From NCBI RefSeq assembly GCF_000004195.4, contig NC_030685.2, positions 52,776,016 through 52,840,015 on the forward strand: DNA of 64,000 bases, given 5' to 3'. This document shows positions 1 to 41,675 of this stretch, one piece after another (within the stretch, counting starts at the first letter, position 1; each line of letters begins with the position of its first letter). This DNA comes from Xenopus tropicalis. Taxonomy: Eukaryota; Chordata; Amphibia; Anura; Pipidae. A program made the translations under genes and the position numbers. The notes below the pieces were generated by a model, which was not told the DNA's origin, made no database searches, and saw nothing but the letters and a program-made list of their open reading frames with translations.

Positions 1-905
1 CTGCTTACCTTTAAATGTTATCAGTACTGAGATTACTCTGCCTGCCCTGTGGTGCCTGTGTGTGCCATACTCTGCCTACCCTAAGCTGCCTGTGTGTGCC
101 ATACTCTGCCTACCCTAAGCTGCCTGTGTGTACCATACTCTGCCTGCCCTACCCTGCCTGTGTGTGACATACTCTGCCTGCCCTATGCTGCCTGTGTGTG
201 CCATACTCTGCCTGCCCTACCCTGCCTGTGTGTGCCATACTCTCTCTGCCCTATGCTGCCTGTGTGTGCCTTACTCTGCCTTCCCTGTGCTGCCTGTGTG
301 TGCCATAATCTGCCCGCCCTATGCTTCCTGTGTGTGCCATACTCTGCCTCCCCTATGCTGCCTGTGTGTGTCATACTCTGCCTCCCCTATGTTTCCTTTG
401 TGTGCTATACTCTGCCTGCCCTATGCTGCCTGTATGTATGTGCCTTACTCTGCCTGCCCTATGCTTCCTGTGTGTACCATACTGTGCCTGCCCTATGCTG
501 CCTGTGAGATGTGAACCTGGTGTGGGTTTCTTCTGGGTGTTTGTTGGCCTTTGGAAATGCTAGGGGGTCTCTAATATGTATAAATATGTGCTGGGGGTTG
601 CTGTGCTATCCACAGGGGAGGAGGAGGAGGCATATGGATTTGAGGGTAGGACTTAGTGAACTTTTTTCACATATGAGTGATGGGGATATCCCTGCAGTGA
701 GCACCAACCATTTGTCTTTTTAGTGTGCTACCACCATTAATGTAGATATTGTCTTAAAAATGTTTGTGTGTAATATAGGTGTGGTTTAAAGTGGGTGTGG
801 TTTACAAAGGTAGTGGACAATGGGCTTCCATTATTGGTTCTCCACCACGTAGGTCAGAAAAATACCAGAAGTTGGACAGTAGCACAGAAGTTGGACAGTG
901 ACAAA
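1..905 (-). mobile_element. hAT-like nonautonomous element, copy 1 (cut by window edge)
   Basis: Its reverse complement matches the element at 55149-55963: the GGTGTGG direct repeats near 780-800, AATGGCTTCCATTA-like sequence near 820, GGGGGTTGCT near 592, and terminal GAAGTTGGACAGT near 870-900. The terminal motif occurs twice (about 870 and 889), suggesting a small terminal duplication. It lies in a dnah7 intron. The left end is outside the window. Confidence 0.65.
36..507. repeat. 32-bp minisatellite, about 14-15 units
   Basis: Units read TGTGTGCCATACTCTGCC plus a 14-base variable tail (such as CTGCCCTATGCTGC), period 32 bp. Since 32 is not a multiple of 3, several frames stay open on both strands and give Cys/Pro/Leu-rich false ORFs. 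The array sits inside the hAT-like element. Confidence 0.85.
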
Positions 906-1009
906 ATTGCTAGTCAGCTGTAATTTTTAGGTTCATTCTATTTGCTTATGTGAGTCTTGCCTAGTATTTAACATTTACATTACATTTGAAAATGCTCTGT
1001 ATCTTAAAG

Positions 1010-15257
<14,248 letters not shown>

Positions 15258-15670
15258 TGAAAATGCACTCTGGGAAAGTATCTGATTTTTATTTTCTCCA
15301 GTTTATAATTAACAGTGTACAACAGATGAGAAAAAGCAATGGTAACATTAAAACAGAGTACCTGCATAACATTTTAACGTTGTGACAAATGATTTGTTTT
15401 GCACAGTTTAGAATCTGAATGGGCGCTCCTTCAATAAGCAGATCATGGTCACATGTAGAGACACACTTGTAATGGAGACTGTAATTCACAATACATCTAG
15501 ATACAGTTTTCCAGGCACAGGAACAATGGATTTGCAAAGCAAACGGCAGTGAATTTCTGATGTCACACATTTGATAAAGCGTGAATGGCCTTCATATTAA
15601 TGTTCTCCTTATTTCATGGAATGTCAGAGCAGTACATTTACATACACACAATAAAGGTAAAGCTAGGTTG
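15258..15670 (+). terminator. dnah7: dnah7 3' UTR with candidate polyadenylation signal
   Basis: An AATAAA hexamer at 15650-15655, about 390 nt after the stop, is the first canonical plus-strand signal I see and gives a plausible short 3' UTR. The cleavage site itself is not visible. Confidence 0.55.
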
Positions 15671-17897
15671 CCCCCTGAATGTCCATAAACAAGGATGTGA
15701 ATACTGATGAATGTCTTTTAGCAGCAAATTTTTACTTGAATTGGTAGGTTATCAAGCATACAGTTGTAAACAGTAGTTCACCAGCAATCTACAATGGAGC
15801 CAAACTTCTAACAACCAAATGTGTTAACACTTTAGTGACCACAGTGTGAAATGGGAAGCATTGCCAGAGTACAAATCTTTCTTTAGGAACCTTCCCCAGC
15901 AATATTGCAGGGAAGAGAAGCAAATTGTACTAGTGCAAGTGGAGCTTCAGGCAAACACTGTATAGAGGGCAAAGAATCAGTACCTATCTTTTTATTGTTT
16001 CTCTGAATATAAGAAGAAAAATATATAAATGATATCCTTCACTGTACCACCATATATTGTATATGAAGTGTTGCTCCTATGCAGTGTCATAAATTCAGAG
16101 GGAAATGTGTGTTGGACTGGTGTTTGATAACAAAAAAAGAAATTAGGAATAAGCAATCATAATGGATTCTCTATGCCTATAAAGTAAATTTTTCTGTATA
16201 TAAGCCTTTTAATGATGTCCTTTATCTCATACAATGGTTAATACGAAATTACCATGACCATGGACAAAATTGAAATCAACAGATCTTAAGAGGACTGTGT
16301 TTGTGAGTTACTAAATCACAGTGCTTAAGGTGCTCCAAGTAGCGGTGTGTGCCGCAGGTTGTCTCAAAAGGAGTTACTGATTCTAATACAAGATGGGCAT
16401 GAAATAATTTAGCAACACATTTTGCATCAGAAATCCTGGGAAATGCAAAGTTCCGACTTCAACTATCACCTGCTGTAAGGAAAATTGTATTTATAAAGGC
16501 ATTTAAACTACAAAATATTGCCACTTTAAAAGAGGGCCTCTCTGAGCACTTTTGCAATTTATTTTTTTTGCATTTTTGGCTCGGCATTTCTCATTGTTGT
16601 TTCACCCCTACTGAGCATTACTGTTAAAACCGATACATTCATTGTTGCCATTCCTCAGATTTTGTGGAGAAACTGGTCACCTAATGTAGCAAATTGTAAC
16701 TGTGTAGCAAATGGGAAACCTGGCTGACTGACCAGCTACTGGGAAACACCAGGGGGTGTTTTCTATGACAAAGAAAAAAGTACTATTTTTTGAGTAGTAA
16801 TTGAAAACAACTAAACTAAATATGTATTGTAGGTGACCATGGAAGCAAACACCCAGCCAATAGGGACACTTTGTAGGTAGTAAACAGCTGGTCAGTATGA
16901 ATGCACCTGCTTACTAAAAGCTGCTTTTGCCCCTTGTTCTTTTGCTTACAGACTTTACAGAAGGAAAAAAAGAGTATTTAGCCTTTAATAATGATCTTGA
17001 AAATATTGACAGTCACCCAAAGCTGAATTTGTTTGTACAAAAAAGAATACAGTAACTTTGTCTGAATACCCTGACAGCCAATGGAAATAAGAGGCTTTGC
17101 ATCTATCCACAATGGGTTATGGTCTATTGTAGGGATATATAAGAACTCTTGTTCTTGTCTGTAAATAGGTCAGGATAGGAGATGCTTTATCCAAGAAATG
17201 CTACTATGCAGGGAGGCACCAGCCTATGGAAAAATATGACTGACACTAAATAGTTAGGACCACTATATTAGGGTTTACCTTGACATGGTGTGGTGGCTTG
17301 TTAGTTTTATGTAACACATGCACTTACATATATACTGATGAAACAGGGGGCCAGGAAATATGCATCATTTTCTTCAATAGCTGAATATAACAGCAGATAG
17401 TACAGGCAGGATAAGAATGTATGTCTTGTTAGTTACCCTACTAATGCTGAATGAATTCATTAGGCTCTTAGGATGATGGCATACTGCTATCTACAAACCT
17501 CTATCCCGTAATGCGGATAAATCGGATTTACTAGCAGAGATGCCTCTTCTACCAATTCCACATGATTCCTTCTGGCTACACTACAAAGGTATTTCCAACA
17601 GATGTTTCATCTGTGGGTAGCACAGATTTCCTGCAGGCTAAAAACCCCCCATCACCCTTAAGAACAAACCACTATCAAAATAAAATGGCCTTTCTACCTA
17701 TGATACATGAAAAAACAATGATGTAAAATGGATGTATAAGGTGGGGTGTGCTGATAAGAGGCTGATCTAGGTTACTGGCTCCATTACAATCTCATTAACA
17801 CTGTGGGGTTTATTTATCAACATTTGTAAATATAAATGATAAATAGGCCTCCATCTGATATGCACTAAAAGGGGTGTGGGTATGCAACCAAGTTATA

Positions 17898-18175
17898 CAA
17901 ACACTTAAGGTGCCCAAGATGTCGCTAAGCAAGCAGATCTTCTCCCGATATCCCCCCACCTACGGGTGGGCGATATCAGGAGAATCCAGGCCCTGGGGCC
18001 AAACAATCGAATTATAATGATGGGTATAAGCAAAGTCGGTCCGGGGACTGCATCAACGAGCCAATGTGGTCCCCGACCCGACTAGACTTTTTAACCTGCC
18101 CAACTGATATCTGGCCGATTTCAGGCACGTCGGTAGTGCCCACATGGGCCGATTAGCTGCCGAATCGGTCTTTTA
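17898..18175. repeat. Dispersed repeat with TTGATCGG/CCCGACC-type blocks
   Basis: Contains GGTGGGCGATATC, GGTCCCCGACCCGACTAGAC, CTTTTTAACCTGCCCAAC and CCGAATCGGTC, vocabulary shared with 43441-43817 and 24972-25095. Ends are unclear. Confidence 0.4.
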
Positions 18176-20310
18176 TTTATTAATAGATCTGAATTGAAAA
18201 TGCATGAACGAATTAAAATGTTGAAATCAACACATTTTTCATGTTTTTTTCCCATTTTCATACAAATTTTCAATGACTTATAACTGAAAAATAAAAAACC
18301 CAGAGAACCTCTAAAAATTCATGGTGTTTTTTAACACAAAAAATGTACAGGGGTGTTAAAAAACAAACAAACCATGAATTGTGAAGGAAAACAAAAGGGG
18401 GGATATGAACATTAGTAAATACTCCCCTTACTCTTTCACAGTAAAGGCCTCAGTATGACTACAATTACCTATAGCAACCAATCAGCAGGTAACATTATAT
18501 TCCCATATTTTCCCTAGGCTCCAGGGCACAACCCTCTCTTCCAGATTCCAACCAGTAACAGCATATGGGTTGCACATCTCACTGCCCTGGCCAGACAATA
18601 TCGAGCTGATGTAGGATCCCAGCTCACTGCATGTTTTACTGTGAGGCCTCGGAAACCTTCTCACGTGTCTCACTGAAGTACTTAGTTATATGCACAGGTA
18701 TCTGCCCCATAATCTCTCTGAGCCCAGTAAGCCATTCCTTCAGAGTGTAGCTCATAGACTAAAGGATGCTGAATACAGGGGTGTTTAGTTATGAGGCAAG
18801 GGGAGTAGTAGTGCCCACAGGAGCTTTCCCACAAGTTTTACCAAAGGTTTTTCTCTATATTAGTTAGGGCTGTGACATACACAACTAACCTGTGCCAAAT
18901 GACAGCCAATCCCTAAAACTATCATGTTAGGCTTATTATGTATTGAAATGACTTGGTTTGCAAGCAAGCAGGTAATGTTAGCCAGGCTATATGCAATTAT
19001 GAAGCAAAAGCAGAATAAATGTACTAAAATTGCAACAAATTACAGAAGAAAAATGCACTGCAATGTAAAATCACTTTAAAATAAAACCCCTAACGTGGAA
19101 TGCAGAACAAAAAAAACAAAAAAAACAAATATATGATGGCAAACAGACTAAAATACACTAAAAAGTGCAAATAACATTATTCTAATGTGTAAGACATTTT
19201 CTACACAAGTGCACCCCCCACACCTTGAGGGCCCAGGGCAAATGCCCATTTAATTGGAAAGATCAAGTGTGGCACAGGACTGCAAGCTTGGCATCAAAAG
19301 CAACCCCCCACTGAGTGGCATGCCCACTGATAATTCACTTGTTAGCCAATTAAAGGAGCCCAGTATAAAGGAAAGCTGCCTAGACATGGTCCGTTATGGA
19401 GCCAGTCATAATACAAAATGACAATGGGCGATTCTCACACAGGGTATAAATGGCAATACAACTTGGCACAAGGTCAGAATAGTGCAAATGTCCTGGTACC
19501 ATGTCTGCCTCATATAGTAGCACCTGTGTAACACAATCATCTTCTGCAGAAAAAAGCCAATAAAAAGAGGCTGAACAAGAAGCAATCGGTACATCTGTCT
19601 GAATTGTAAAACTATATAAAAAAATCAACTCAATCTATGCTAAATATACAAAAATTATAACTCAAAAAGGTTCTATAAAAGGAGCAAGGTGCAGCTGCCC
19701 CGCTCTATCCTCTTGCTTTATATACACAAAAGATCACCAGCTACTGACTGGCCATTTACAATGATGAGGACATAATTAAAGGAATATGATTATTTTAATC
19801 TCATCCAGCTCTCATCGTGGATAGATCTGGTAGTGCACGCAAGTGGAAATGCCTACCAGAGCCAATAGCCACCAGAACAAGTATGGGATTTATTATCCAG
19901 AAACCTACTTTATGCGCTGTACAATAGATCCCATTCCTGTAGCACATCCACTCATGTTATTATATGTCAGTTATTAACACTTTCCTGACGGAATTCTTGC
20001 AATGAAAAGGAGAATGCCTGGAATGCTAGAATCTGTCGGAGTGCTTTGAGCAGCTGAACTCTATTCTGCACTATGGTGAATTTAGACTTTAGCTTTAAAA
20101 CCCCTTTTGAATAAGCAATCCTTGAAAATGAGTGAATGTAGCGTTAATCAATACATTCAATGCCAATTCACAGGCAATGAGATCTGTAACTCCTGCTTTG
20201 TTCAAGCTACAGAGAAAAGATGGCCAGATGCAGTGACACAGAGACTTCTGCTTCAGTGACAACATTGTTACACATACAGGATGGAAAGGACTTGTGTCAG
20301 TTCACATTAA

Positions 20311-20754
20311 AGGAAAAGTTCAGTGTAAAAATAAAACTGTGTAAAATAGACTGCGCAAAATAAAAAATAGTTAGGCAAAAATCTATAAAGGCTGGAGTGG
20401 GCAGATGTCTAACATAATAACCAGAACTCTACTTCCTCCTTTGGCTACTGACTGCTAACAGCTTAGAGAGCTGTAATAGGAGGGGGGGGGCACATGCAAC
20501 ATAACAGTTTGCTTTTCCATCTGACCTGAGTGCTCACAAACTAACTGAACAGTTATGTCCCATGTGCCCCCCCCTAAAGTCACTAACGAAAAGGTTAGAG
20601 AGCTGAAAGCAGGAAGTAGAGTTCTGGCTATTATGTTAGACATCTGCCCACTCCAGCCTTTATATAGATTACATTTTTGCCTAACAATATTACAAACATT
20701 TTTTATTTTGTGCCGTCTATTTTACTCACTTTCATTTTTACACTGAAGTGTTCC
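20311..20754. mobile_element. TTAA MITE with long internal inverted repeats
   Basis: AGGAAAAGTTCAGTGTAAAA at 20311 follows TTAA and is mirrored by TTTTTACACTGAAGTGTTCCT ending near 20755. The interior arms (CAGATGTCTAACATAATAAC, GCCCCCCC) are also mirrored. The right flank TTAT looks like a mutated TTAA. Confidence 0.7.
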
Positions 20755-20962
20755 TTATGAGTTTTTCTTTTCTTACACTTTACATTTTGCCCACATTCAG
20801 CAGAGCAAAGCATACACAGTGACTGAAGAACGCGTTCCCCAGCGAGGACTGCATGGAACCTAGAAGAGAATTAGGTACCACACAGCATTTAAGGCCACAC
20901 TTGGACACCTGTATGCACATTACAGTTCCCATACAGTCAGTCATTCTTTACATGCAAAACAA

Positions 20963-21158
20963 TAGGGATGCACTAAATCCAGGATTCAGTCGGGATTCAG
21001 ACTTTTTCCAAGTGCCTGTCTGAAGTGAATCCAAATCCATAAAATCATGGATGTTAGCTCGAGGTTCACATTAACCCTTTTGAGGCATAAGCAAATTAGA
21101 TTTGGACTCAGTGCAGCATTTGGCCAAATCCCAAACAGTTGATTCAGTGCATCCCTTA
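20963..21158. mobile_element. hAT-type MITE, GGGATGCACTAAATCC ends
   Basis: TAGGGATGCACTAAATCC at the left and GATTCAGTGCATCCCTTA at the right are terminal inverted repeats. A truncated relative ends at about 42302 (GGTTTAGTGCATCTCTAA). Confidence 0.55.
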
Positions 21159-22793
21159 AAAACAGTATGCAACACGAACAGGACTTTTTGCTGGTACCAA
21201 GGACAATTGTTTATGAAGTGAAGTTAGAAAAGAAAAGTTTCCTGTTATACAAAACTAAGTTTTAAAAACATTTAAAGGGACAGTAAACCCTGTAATTAAA
21301 TCTCTAGTGTGTTGGTCCGTATGTTAATTTAGCAGCATGTGCAATCTGCATACACATTTGTTTCCATATGCTCCTATCTAATACGCTACCCTACTGCATT
21401 CCAAGTGAATGATTTGATAGCAGTCATTTCCACAGCCACTTGTGATTGCTTGGCAACTCCCACACTCACAATACAGTTACACTGCATCACCAAAACATCC
21501 AAACCATGCAGATATATTGCAAATGTTACTAAATGACCATAAGTGACTTTTGTATGCAAGGTTTACTTAGCCCTCAGCACTGGTAATCAAACTAAAAAGC
21601 CCTAACCTGTTAATGCCCAAAGGTTAATAATAAAAAACACCTTGAGAAAGTCAAGGGAATAGCCTTCTGCCATATTTAAGGTTAGGGAAGCAATGCAATG
21701 TTTGCAGGAAAGAAACAAATATCTAAAGCACCACTGGCCAACTGTTTCTTTATATAAAACATGTTCAAAGGCCACATCATGTCACAGTATGTCTGTGGAG
21801 GCGGTGGGTGAGCAGAGACCCTTAATTTCCACTCCAAAGAGCACAATTACAATATGGCCCAAGAATTCTCTCTCCCGAGGGGACACAAGGCTTTAGCAGA
21901 TCTACTGAACTGAAATTAATGTATTTCTAGGTACTGTGATACGATTATCATATATACATTTTGGTTTATATTCGGAGAGCCTGGGATGCAAGTGAACTAA
22001 TTAATATATATGCTCTGTAACTATACGCACATACGGCCTCAGCCATTATCCAGCACTGTGATCAGAATGAACCACACACACTGACCCCTAGAAAGAGTAC
22101 AGAAAGAGGCATATATACACAAATACAAACAGGGAAATTATCTAGACTGGCACATGTGTCTCCAGCTACACAGAACAATCCCATGGGTGCTGTGAGACTT
22201 TGGAAATGCACAATCCCCCCCTTACTGTAGCTCACTGAGCCCACTGGCACTGCTCCTGACCAACACATTTACCTTCATGTAGCCCTCCTCACTGGAGAAT
22301 TTACACTCTACTCTTAGAAACATGTTGTAACTTATGTGGTGACCAACATTTGCAAATATTGTCCAGGAAAAACACTTTGATGGCATCATCTTCAAGAATA
22401 ACACTTTCATATCTTCTTTAAATTTACTTGCATTGGAGACTAAGGTATAAGCTGACTGCTCAGCTCCACTTTAGGTGATGTTAGACTGCTTCAATGTAAT
22501 GAACCAATATGGCAGCTACCACTAATGCAAACATGCACACTAGGGACATTCTGAGCACACAATAAGTTGTATCCTCATGGGGTTTTGTCCATTAAAGGAA
22601 ATGCTACTTTACCTTTATGCCAGTACAGGAGTGTAGCCTTAAAACTGGTAAGTGTACCTGTACCTTTTGGATACTATTCACATGTGAATGTTGCAGACAG
22701 GCACGGAAATCAGCAGCTGGACAATGTCTGTACATAGCAAGCAGCCAACAGAGACGCGTTTTACAAATGAGTCACACCAGATACAATGAAGAA

Positions 22794-37090
<14,297 letters not shown>

Positions 37091-37313
37091 GGTGACGCAC
37101 TCACACCGATAGTGACGAACCCGGAAGGGCCTTCATTGCACCTCCGTCATGTGGACATACCATGTGACTGCCCTGTGAAGGATTAACTTCTTTTGAGCGG
37201 CAGAGTTAATGCCTGTTGCTTTGCTATGCTTTGGGAAATGGTGGGAATGTGCGACCTAATCCCCATGTTATGTTTCATTGGGCATGTGCATGCTGCTGAG
37301 GGGATTCACTGTG

Positions 37314-38245
37314 CCACTTGCTAGGGGGGAATACTCTGTGCCACTTGCTGTTGGTGGGGTATGGGGTCTAAACTGCGCCACTTGCTGGGGATGAGGGGGA
37401 TACACCGCGCCACTTGCTGGGGATGAGGGGGATACACCGCGCCACTTGCTGGGGATGAGGGGGATACACCGCGCCACTTGCTGGGGATGAGGGGGATACA
37501 CCGCGCCACTTGCTGGGGATGAGGGGGATACACCGCGCCACTTGCTGGGGATGAGGGGGATACACCGCGCCACTTGCTGGGGGTGAGGGGGATACACCGC
37601 GCCACTTGCTGGGGGTGAGGGGGATACACCGCGCCACTTGCTGGGGGTGAGGGGGATACACCGCGCCACTTGCTGGGGGTGAGGGGGATACATCGTGCCA
37701 CTTGCTGGGGATGAGGGGGATACACCGTGCCACTTGCTGGGGGTGAGGGGGATACACCGTGCCACTTGCTGGGGGTGAGGGGGATACACCGTGCCACTTG
37801 CTGGGGGTGAGGGGGATACACCGTGCCACTTGCTGGGGGTGAGGGGGATACACCGTGCCACTTGCTGGGGGTGAGGGGGATACACCGTGCCACTTGCTGG
37901 GGATGAGGGGGATACACCGTGCCACTTGCTGGGGATGAGGGGGATACACGCCGTGCCACTTGCTGGGGATGAGGGGGATACACCGTGCCACTTGCTGGGG
38001 ATGAGGGGGATACACCGTGCCACTTGCTGGGGATGAGGGGGATACACCGTGCCACTTGCTGGGGATGAGGGGGATACACCGTGCCACTTGCTGGGGATGA
38101 GGGGGATACACCGTGCCACTTGCTGGGGATGAGGGGGATACACCGTGCCACTTGCTGGGGATGAGGGGGATACACCGTGCCACTTGCTGGGGATGAGGGG
38201 GTTACACTGTGACACTTGCTGGGGAAAGGGGGATGCACTGTGACA
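37314..38245. repeat. 32-bp minisatellite, 27 regular units plus degenerate ends, upstream of slc39a10
   Basis: CACTTGCT recurs every 32 bp from 37379 to 38213, with one 34-bp unit (ending before 37957). Unit: CACTTGCTGGGG(A/G)TGAGG, then GGGATACACCG(C/T)GC. All three minus-strand frames stay open, giving overlapping 271-336-codon ORFs that are artefacts. It begins about 200 bp beyond the slc39a10 promoter. Confidence 0.95.
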
Positions 38246-41200
38246 GAATGGTGGTTCAAGGAAAAAGATGTTAGGCAATTTTTCCTAATATATATATATG
38301 AATCAGTATAAGTTAGAGATTAAGTGTAATGCTAATGGGAAGCAAAAGTGGAGTGGAGAATGAAATTTCAGTTGTTAACCCAAGTTTCAGTGAAAGCAGA
38401 CACATGTACTGAGCCTAATCACATGTATAACCTCTTGACCATGTAATCTCCTCATTGCTGTCCCTGCACAATTGTCTATTGGCATGAAATGATTAGATTC
38501 TTCAGATTTTCAAACAACACAAAGGTGCTGATTTCATGTGTTCCCCCTCATTATCATACAGAAGTTGAAAAATATTGCAGAGTTGGTGCTAAGGGCATGA
38601 ATGGAAACATACTTTGTATTTTGTGCCTTCTGCCAACCTGCTGGTTCATTTAATTACTTAGTTATTAAGTTGTGCTGACAGCTTGAGGGAAGAAGCTGCT
38701 TCCCTGCAGCAAATGTGTCTTACTCTATAAATACTGGCTCCTGTTTTGTGATCTGACTTGGGCTTTGGCCTACATTAGATTGCTGACATTACCTAAAACT
38801 TTGGAATGGGATACCCTTTAGTATCCTTTGTTGACTTCTGCTGTCATAGCTAAAACGCTTAAAATGTATAGCTGCTAGTTTAGCCACTCTATAACCTTGC
38901 CAGCATTAGTTGTCTATACAAACCCGCACTGAATATTAATGTGACAGTGAGTTTAAGGGGCAGATTTTTCAATTTGAGATTACAACTCACCACAAAAAAA
39001 TTCAAGAACCTTTAGTTCATTCCTAGGGCAGTTTTATCAGCGTATTTATTAAATGGGGAACTCTAACTTTCACTGATAAATACACTTCCTATAAGAATAC
39101 AAATATTATAGGGTTCATTTACAATTGCAGTCCTGCAAATTTACCCACAGTTGTGTGTAAAACCCCTTTTATTAAAGGTACTTGGATCAAAATACTCTCT
39201 TTGCATTTCAATATAGTTCGGCACCTCTCAGTCCTTGCTGCCTCCCAATCCAAATCAAGTGCAGTTGAACCTATTGACACAGAGGAACCCTGAAGCTACT
39301 GCCACCTCTGGACCAGGTGGTAGCCCCAGGGTTCTCTTATCATCCTGTTAGATCTGGTGCAGCCCACTTGCTCTTAAAGAATATGGTGCAAGAATCATAT
39401 ACATGCCTATCACTGAAACCAGACTTTGAAAATACTTGCCGCAACTGTATATGGTTTGCATTGCAAAGCACAGTTGTGTTTAAATTTGATGCATCGTCCA
39501 CAAGTGCATGAGATGCAGTGCACCCTTGTGGCCACAAGAACACTGGCATTCTGGGTAAAAACAAAATCTGCATTTTGGGGGAAAAACATGGTGATTGCAT
39601 TCAAAATTGCACTTGCAGTCGGAAATGACCACATCTATGTATCAGAAGCTAGAAGTATTTTTATTAAGCCATTATCTGCCAAACTATTCTAAGACCCAGC
39701 ACCTATTAGCTCATCTTTCAGTTCATAAATACTGGTCTATCATTATTATTTGTCAATCTTGGAAAATACCACCAAGTTTTGTTTCAAAAATCACAAATTC
39801 CTGTTTCCATAACCCAAAAATTCAAGATTTATTAAGTGCAAAAGAAATTAAAAACTCATATGAAATCATTTGGCATATAAGGCTGTCTATGCAGAAGTCA
39901 ATGGATTTGTATTTTCAAAAATTAAGTTATTTTTCAATTCAAGTTGGGGAGGCCTATTTATGAACAATCTAATTTTTGTGGGTGTAGAGGTTTTTGAAAC
40001 CAGTACTAAACTCGTCTTTTCTAAAACCACAAATGTTTAGTCATTTGGTAAAAGATCCAAACTGAAAAAGCAAAAACTACACAAAGACGCCAAAAACTGA
40101 CTTTTTCGTACTGTCGCACAAATGCAAGCATTAAAAAACCCCAGAAAACTTCTAAAAGAACAAAGCAAAGAGAGATCTTCCAGTTGTAAAAAGAACACCC
40201 GTCCTTGACTTCTACATGATCTTGACAGCTTTTAGATAGAATATTTTTGCTTTTGGATTTGTCGCAATTTGTTGCACGATAAATCACACAAAAAATGACA
40301 ATCATTTGATAATCGTTTTGCTGCAACAAACTACAAATTGTGAAAAAAAATCAAACCTTAGTAAATGCGGAGGGCAATTAGATTAACTTAAAATGTGGCA
40401 GACTCATTGAACATAAAGGATAAAATGTGATCTTGCTGTGTTTTTACTTTACTTGTTTTCACAGTTTTAAATGCTTCTGTTTTTGAGTTGTGTAGTGCCT
40501 GGTCCCCCTCCCACATACTCAGAGCTTACTAAGAGATAGAAGTACTAATGCTGCGTGCACCCAAAACTGAGTATGGTGTCGGTGACTGGGCAAAGACTAT
40601 TGACAAGAAGGAGATCCAGCCAAGCTGGAGAATATTGAGCAGCCCATTGTACTGGAGAAAACTATTCCCTTTACTATGAAAAATATTTTTATAGAATGTT
40701 TGGAAATTGAGATATAAATTGCTGCTTTTAAAGTTTTTTAAAGGGGCCAGAAGCATTAAGATATACAACATGGTTTATCAATTAGTCTGAACAAAACCCA
40801 ACTTCTGCTCAAATCTTAATTCTGGAAAGCACTGGATAATAACTATCATGAAACAGGGTTTTTTCCTCTTTCTACAGCTCCTATCTATTCTCTTCAGCAT
40901 CCATACTGGCTTGTGACTGAGCTTCTCAGCTTGTTACAGACAAATTAGTTCTGGTTATCAGACAGTCAATAACATTTCAGTCAGCCTTTTGACTTTTATG
41001 ACATAAGAAAAAAATACCTAAGGGTAAACTGCTGACTGTAGTAAATAAGGAACTATTTTCATAAGATATATCCTCCCATTTAGCCATTTTACTGCCAGCA
41101 GAGTTTCACATTTCAGTTACTCTTTTAGTTTACTAGGAAAACTATATATTATTTTTTCAGGACAACCTAAGTTTCAAAATCTTAAAATTTGTCTTTTACT

Positions 41201-41288
41201 TCTGCTCTGTTTTTACTTCTTTTTTTGATTTAGGTATGATATCATAATATACACATATACCTATATCAGTGACAAATTTTATTTTATA
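38246..41288. other. Intergenic stretch, no gene recognised
   Basis: AT-rich and without splice-bounded conserved frames. It holds faint dispersed-repeat pieces: a palindromic GAACCCTG/CAGGGTTC block near 39290-39335 and a degenerate segment near 40380-41240 that resembles parts of 44.6-45.6 kb. Short ORFs here look random. Confidence 0.5.
40010..40375. repeat. AT-rich dispersed repeat ending in AGTAAATG
   Basis: Shares layout and short blocks (ACTTCTACATGA, GACAG.TTTTA, AAATTGTG, TTAGTAAATG) with 49140-49490. The 102-codon minus-strand frame inside is not conserved between the two. Confidence 0.4.
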
Positions 41289-41675
41289 TATAGTTACATA
41301 GGGTTGAAAAAAGACCAGTGTCCATCAAGTTCAACCCATCCAAGTAAACCCAGCACACCTAACCCACACCTACCAATCTATACACTCACATACATAAGCT
41401 ATAAATACAACCACTAGTACTAACTGTAGATATTAATATCACAATAGCCTTGGATATTCTGATTGATCAAGAACTCATCCAGGCCCCTCTTAAAGGCATT
41501 AACAGAATCTGCCATTACCACATCACTAGGAAGGGCATTCCACAACCTCACTGCCCTCACTGTGAAAAACCACCTACGCTGCTTCAAATGGAAGCTCCGT
41601 TCCTCTAATCTAAAGGGGTGACCTCTGGTGCGTTGATTATTTTTATGGGAAAAAAGAACATCCCCCAACTGCCTA
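41289..41675 (-). pseudogene. CR1-like LINE 3' end, truncated copy
   Basis: Minus-strand frame ...FRLEERSFHLKQRRWFFTVR and NALPSDVVMADSVNAFKRGL, followed by a 3' UTR ending at GTTACATAGGGTTGAAAAAA read on the plus strand. Nearly identical to 58264-58660. 5' truncated. Confidence 0.8.

Larger units (their letters stand above)
15671..22793. other. Convergent intergenic region between dnah7 and slc39a10
   Basis: No host exon was recognised. It should contain the slc39a10 3' UTR (minus strand), whose end I cannot place; minus-strand AATAAA candidates occur near 16556 and 15990. Repeats inside it (17898-18175, 20311-20754, 20963-21158) are listed separately. The remaining sequence shows nothing I can name. 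Confidence 0.5.

Noticed and set aside
94..514. Cys/Pro/Leu-rich ORFs on the plus strand
   Set aside because: Artefact of the other 32-bp minisatellite inside a hAT-like element.
37379..38245. CRISPR-like appearance of regularly spaced 32-bp repeats
   Set aside because: There are no unique spacers; the units are contiguous, and the context is vertebrate.
37268..38278. Three overlapping minus-strand ORFs of 271-336 codons, Ser/Pro-rich
   Set aside because: They are translations of the 32-bp minisatellite in its three frames. A period not divisible by three with no stop in the unit keeps every frame open. No promoter, splice or conservation evidence.
40021..40329. 102-codon minus-strand ORF with hydrophobic stretches, a possible membrane protein
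   Set aside because: It lies in an AT-rich dispersed repeat whose relative at 49140-49490 does not conserve the frame.
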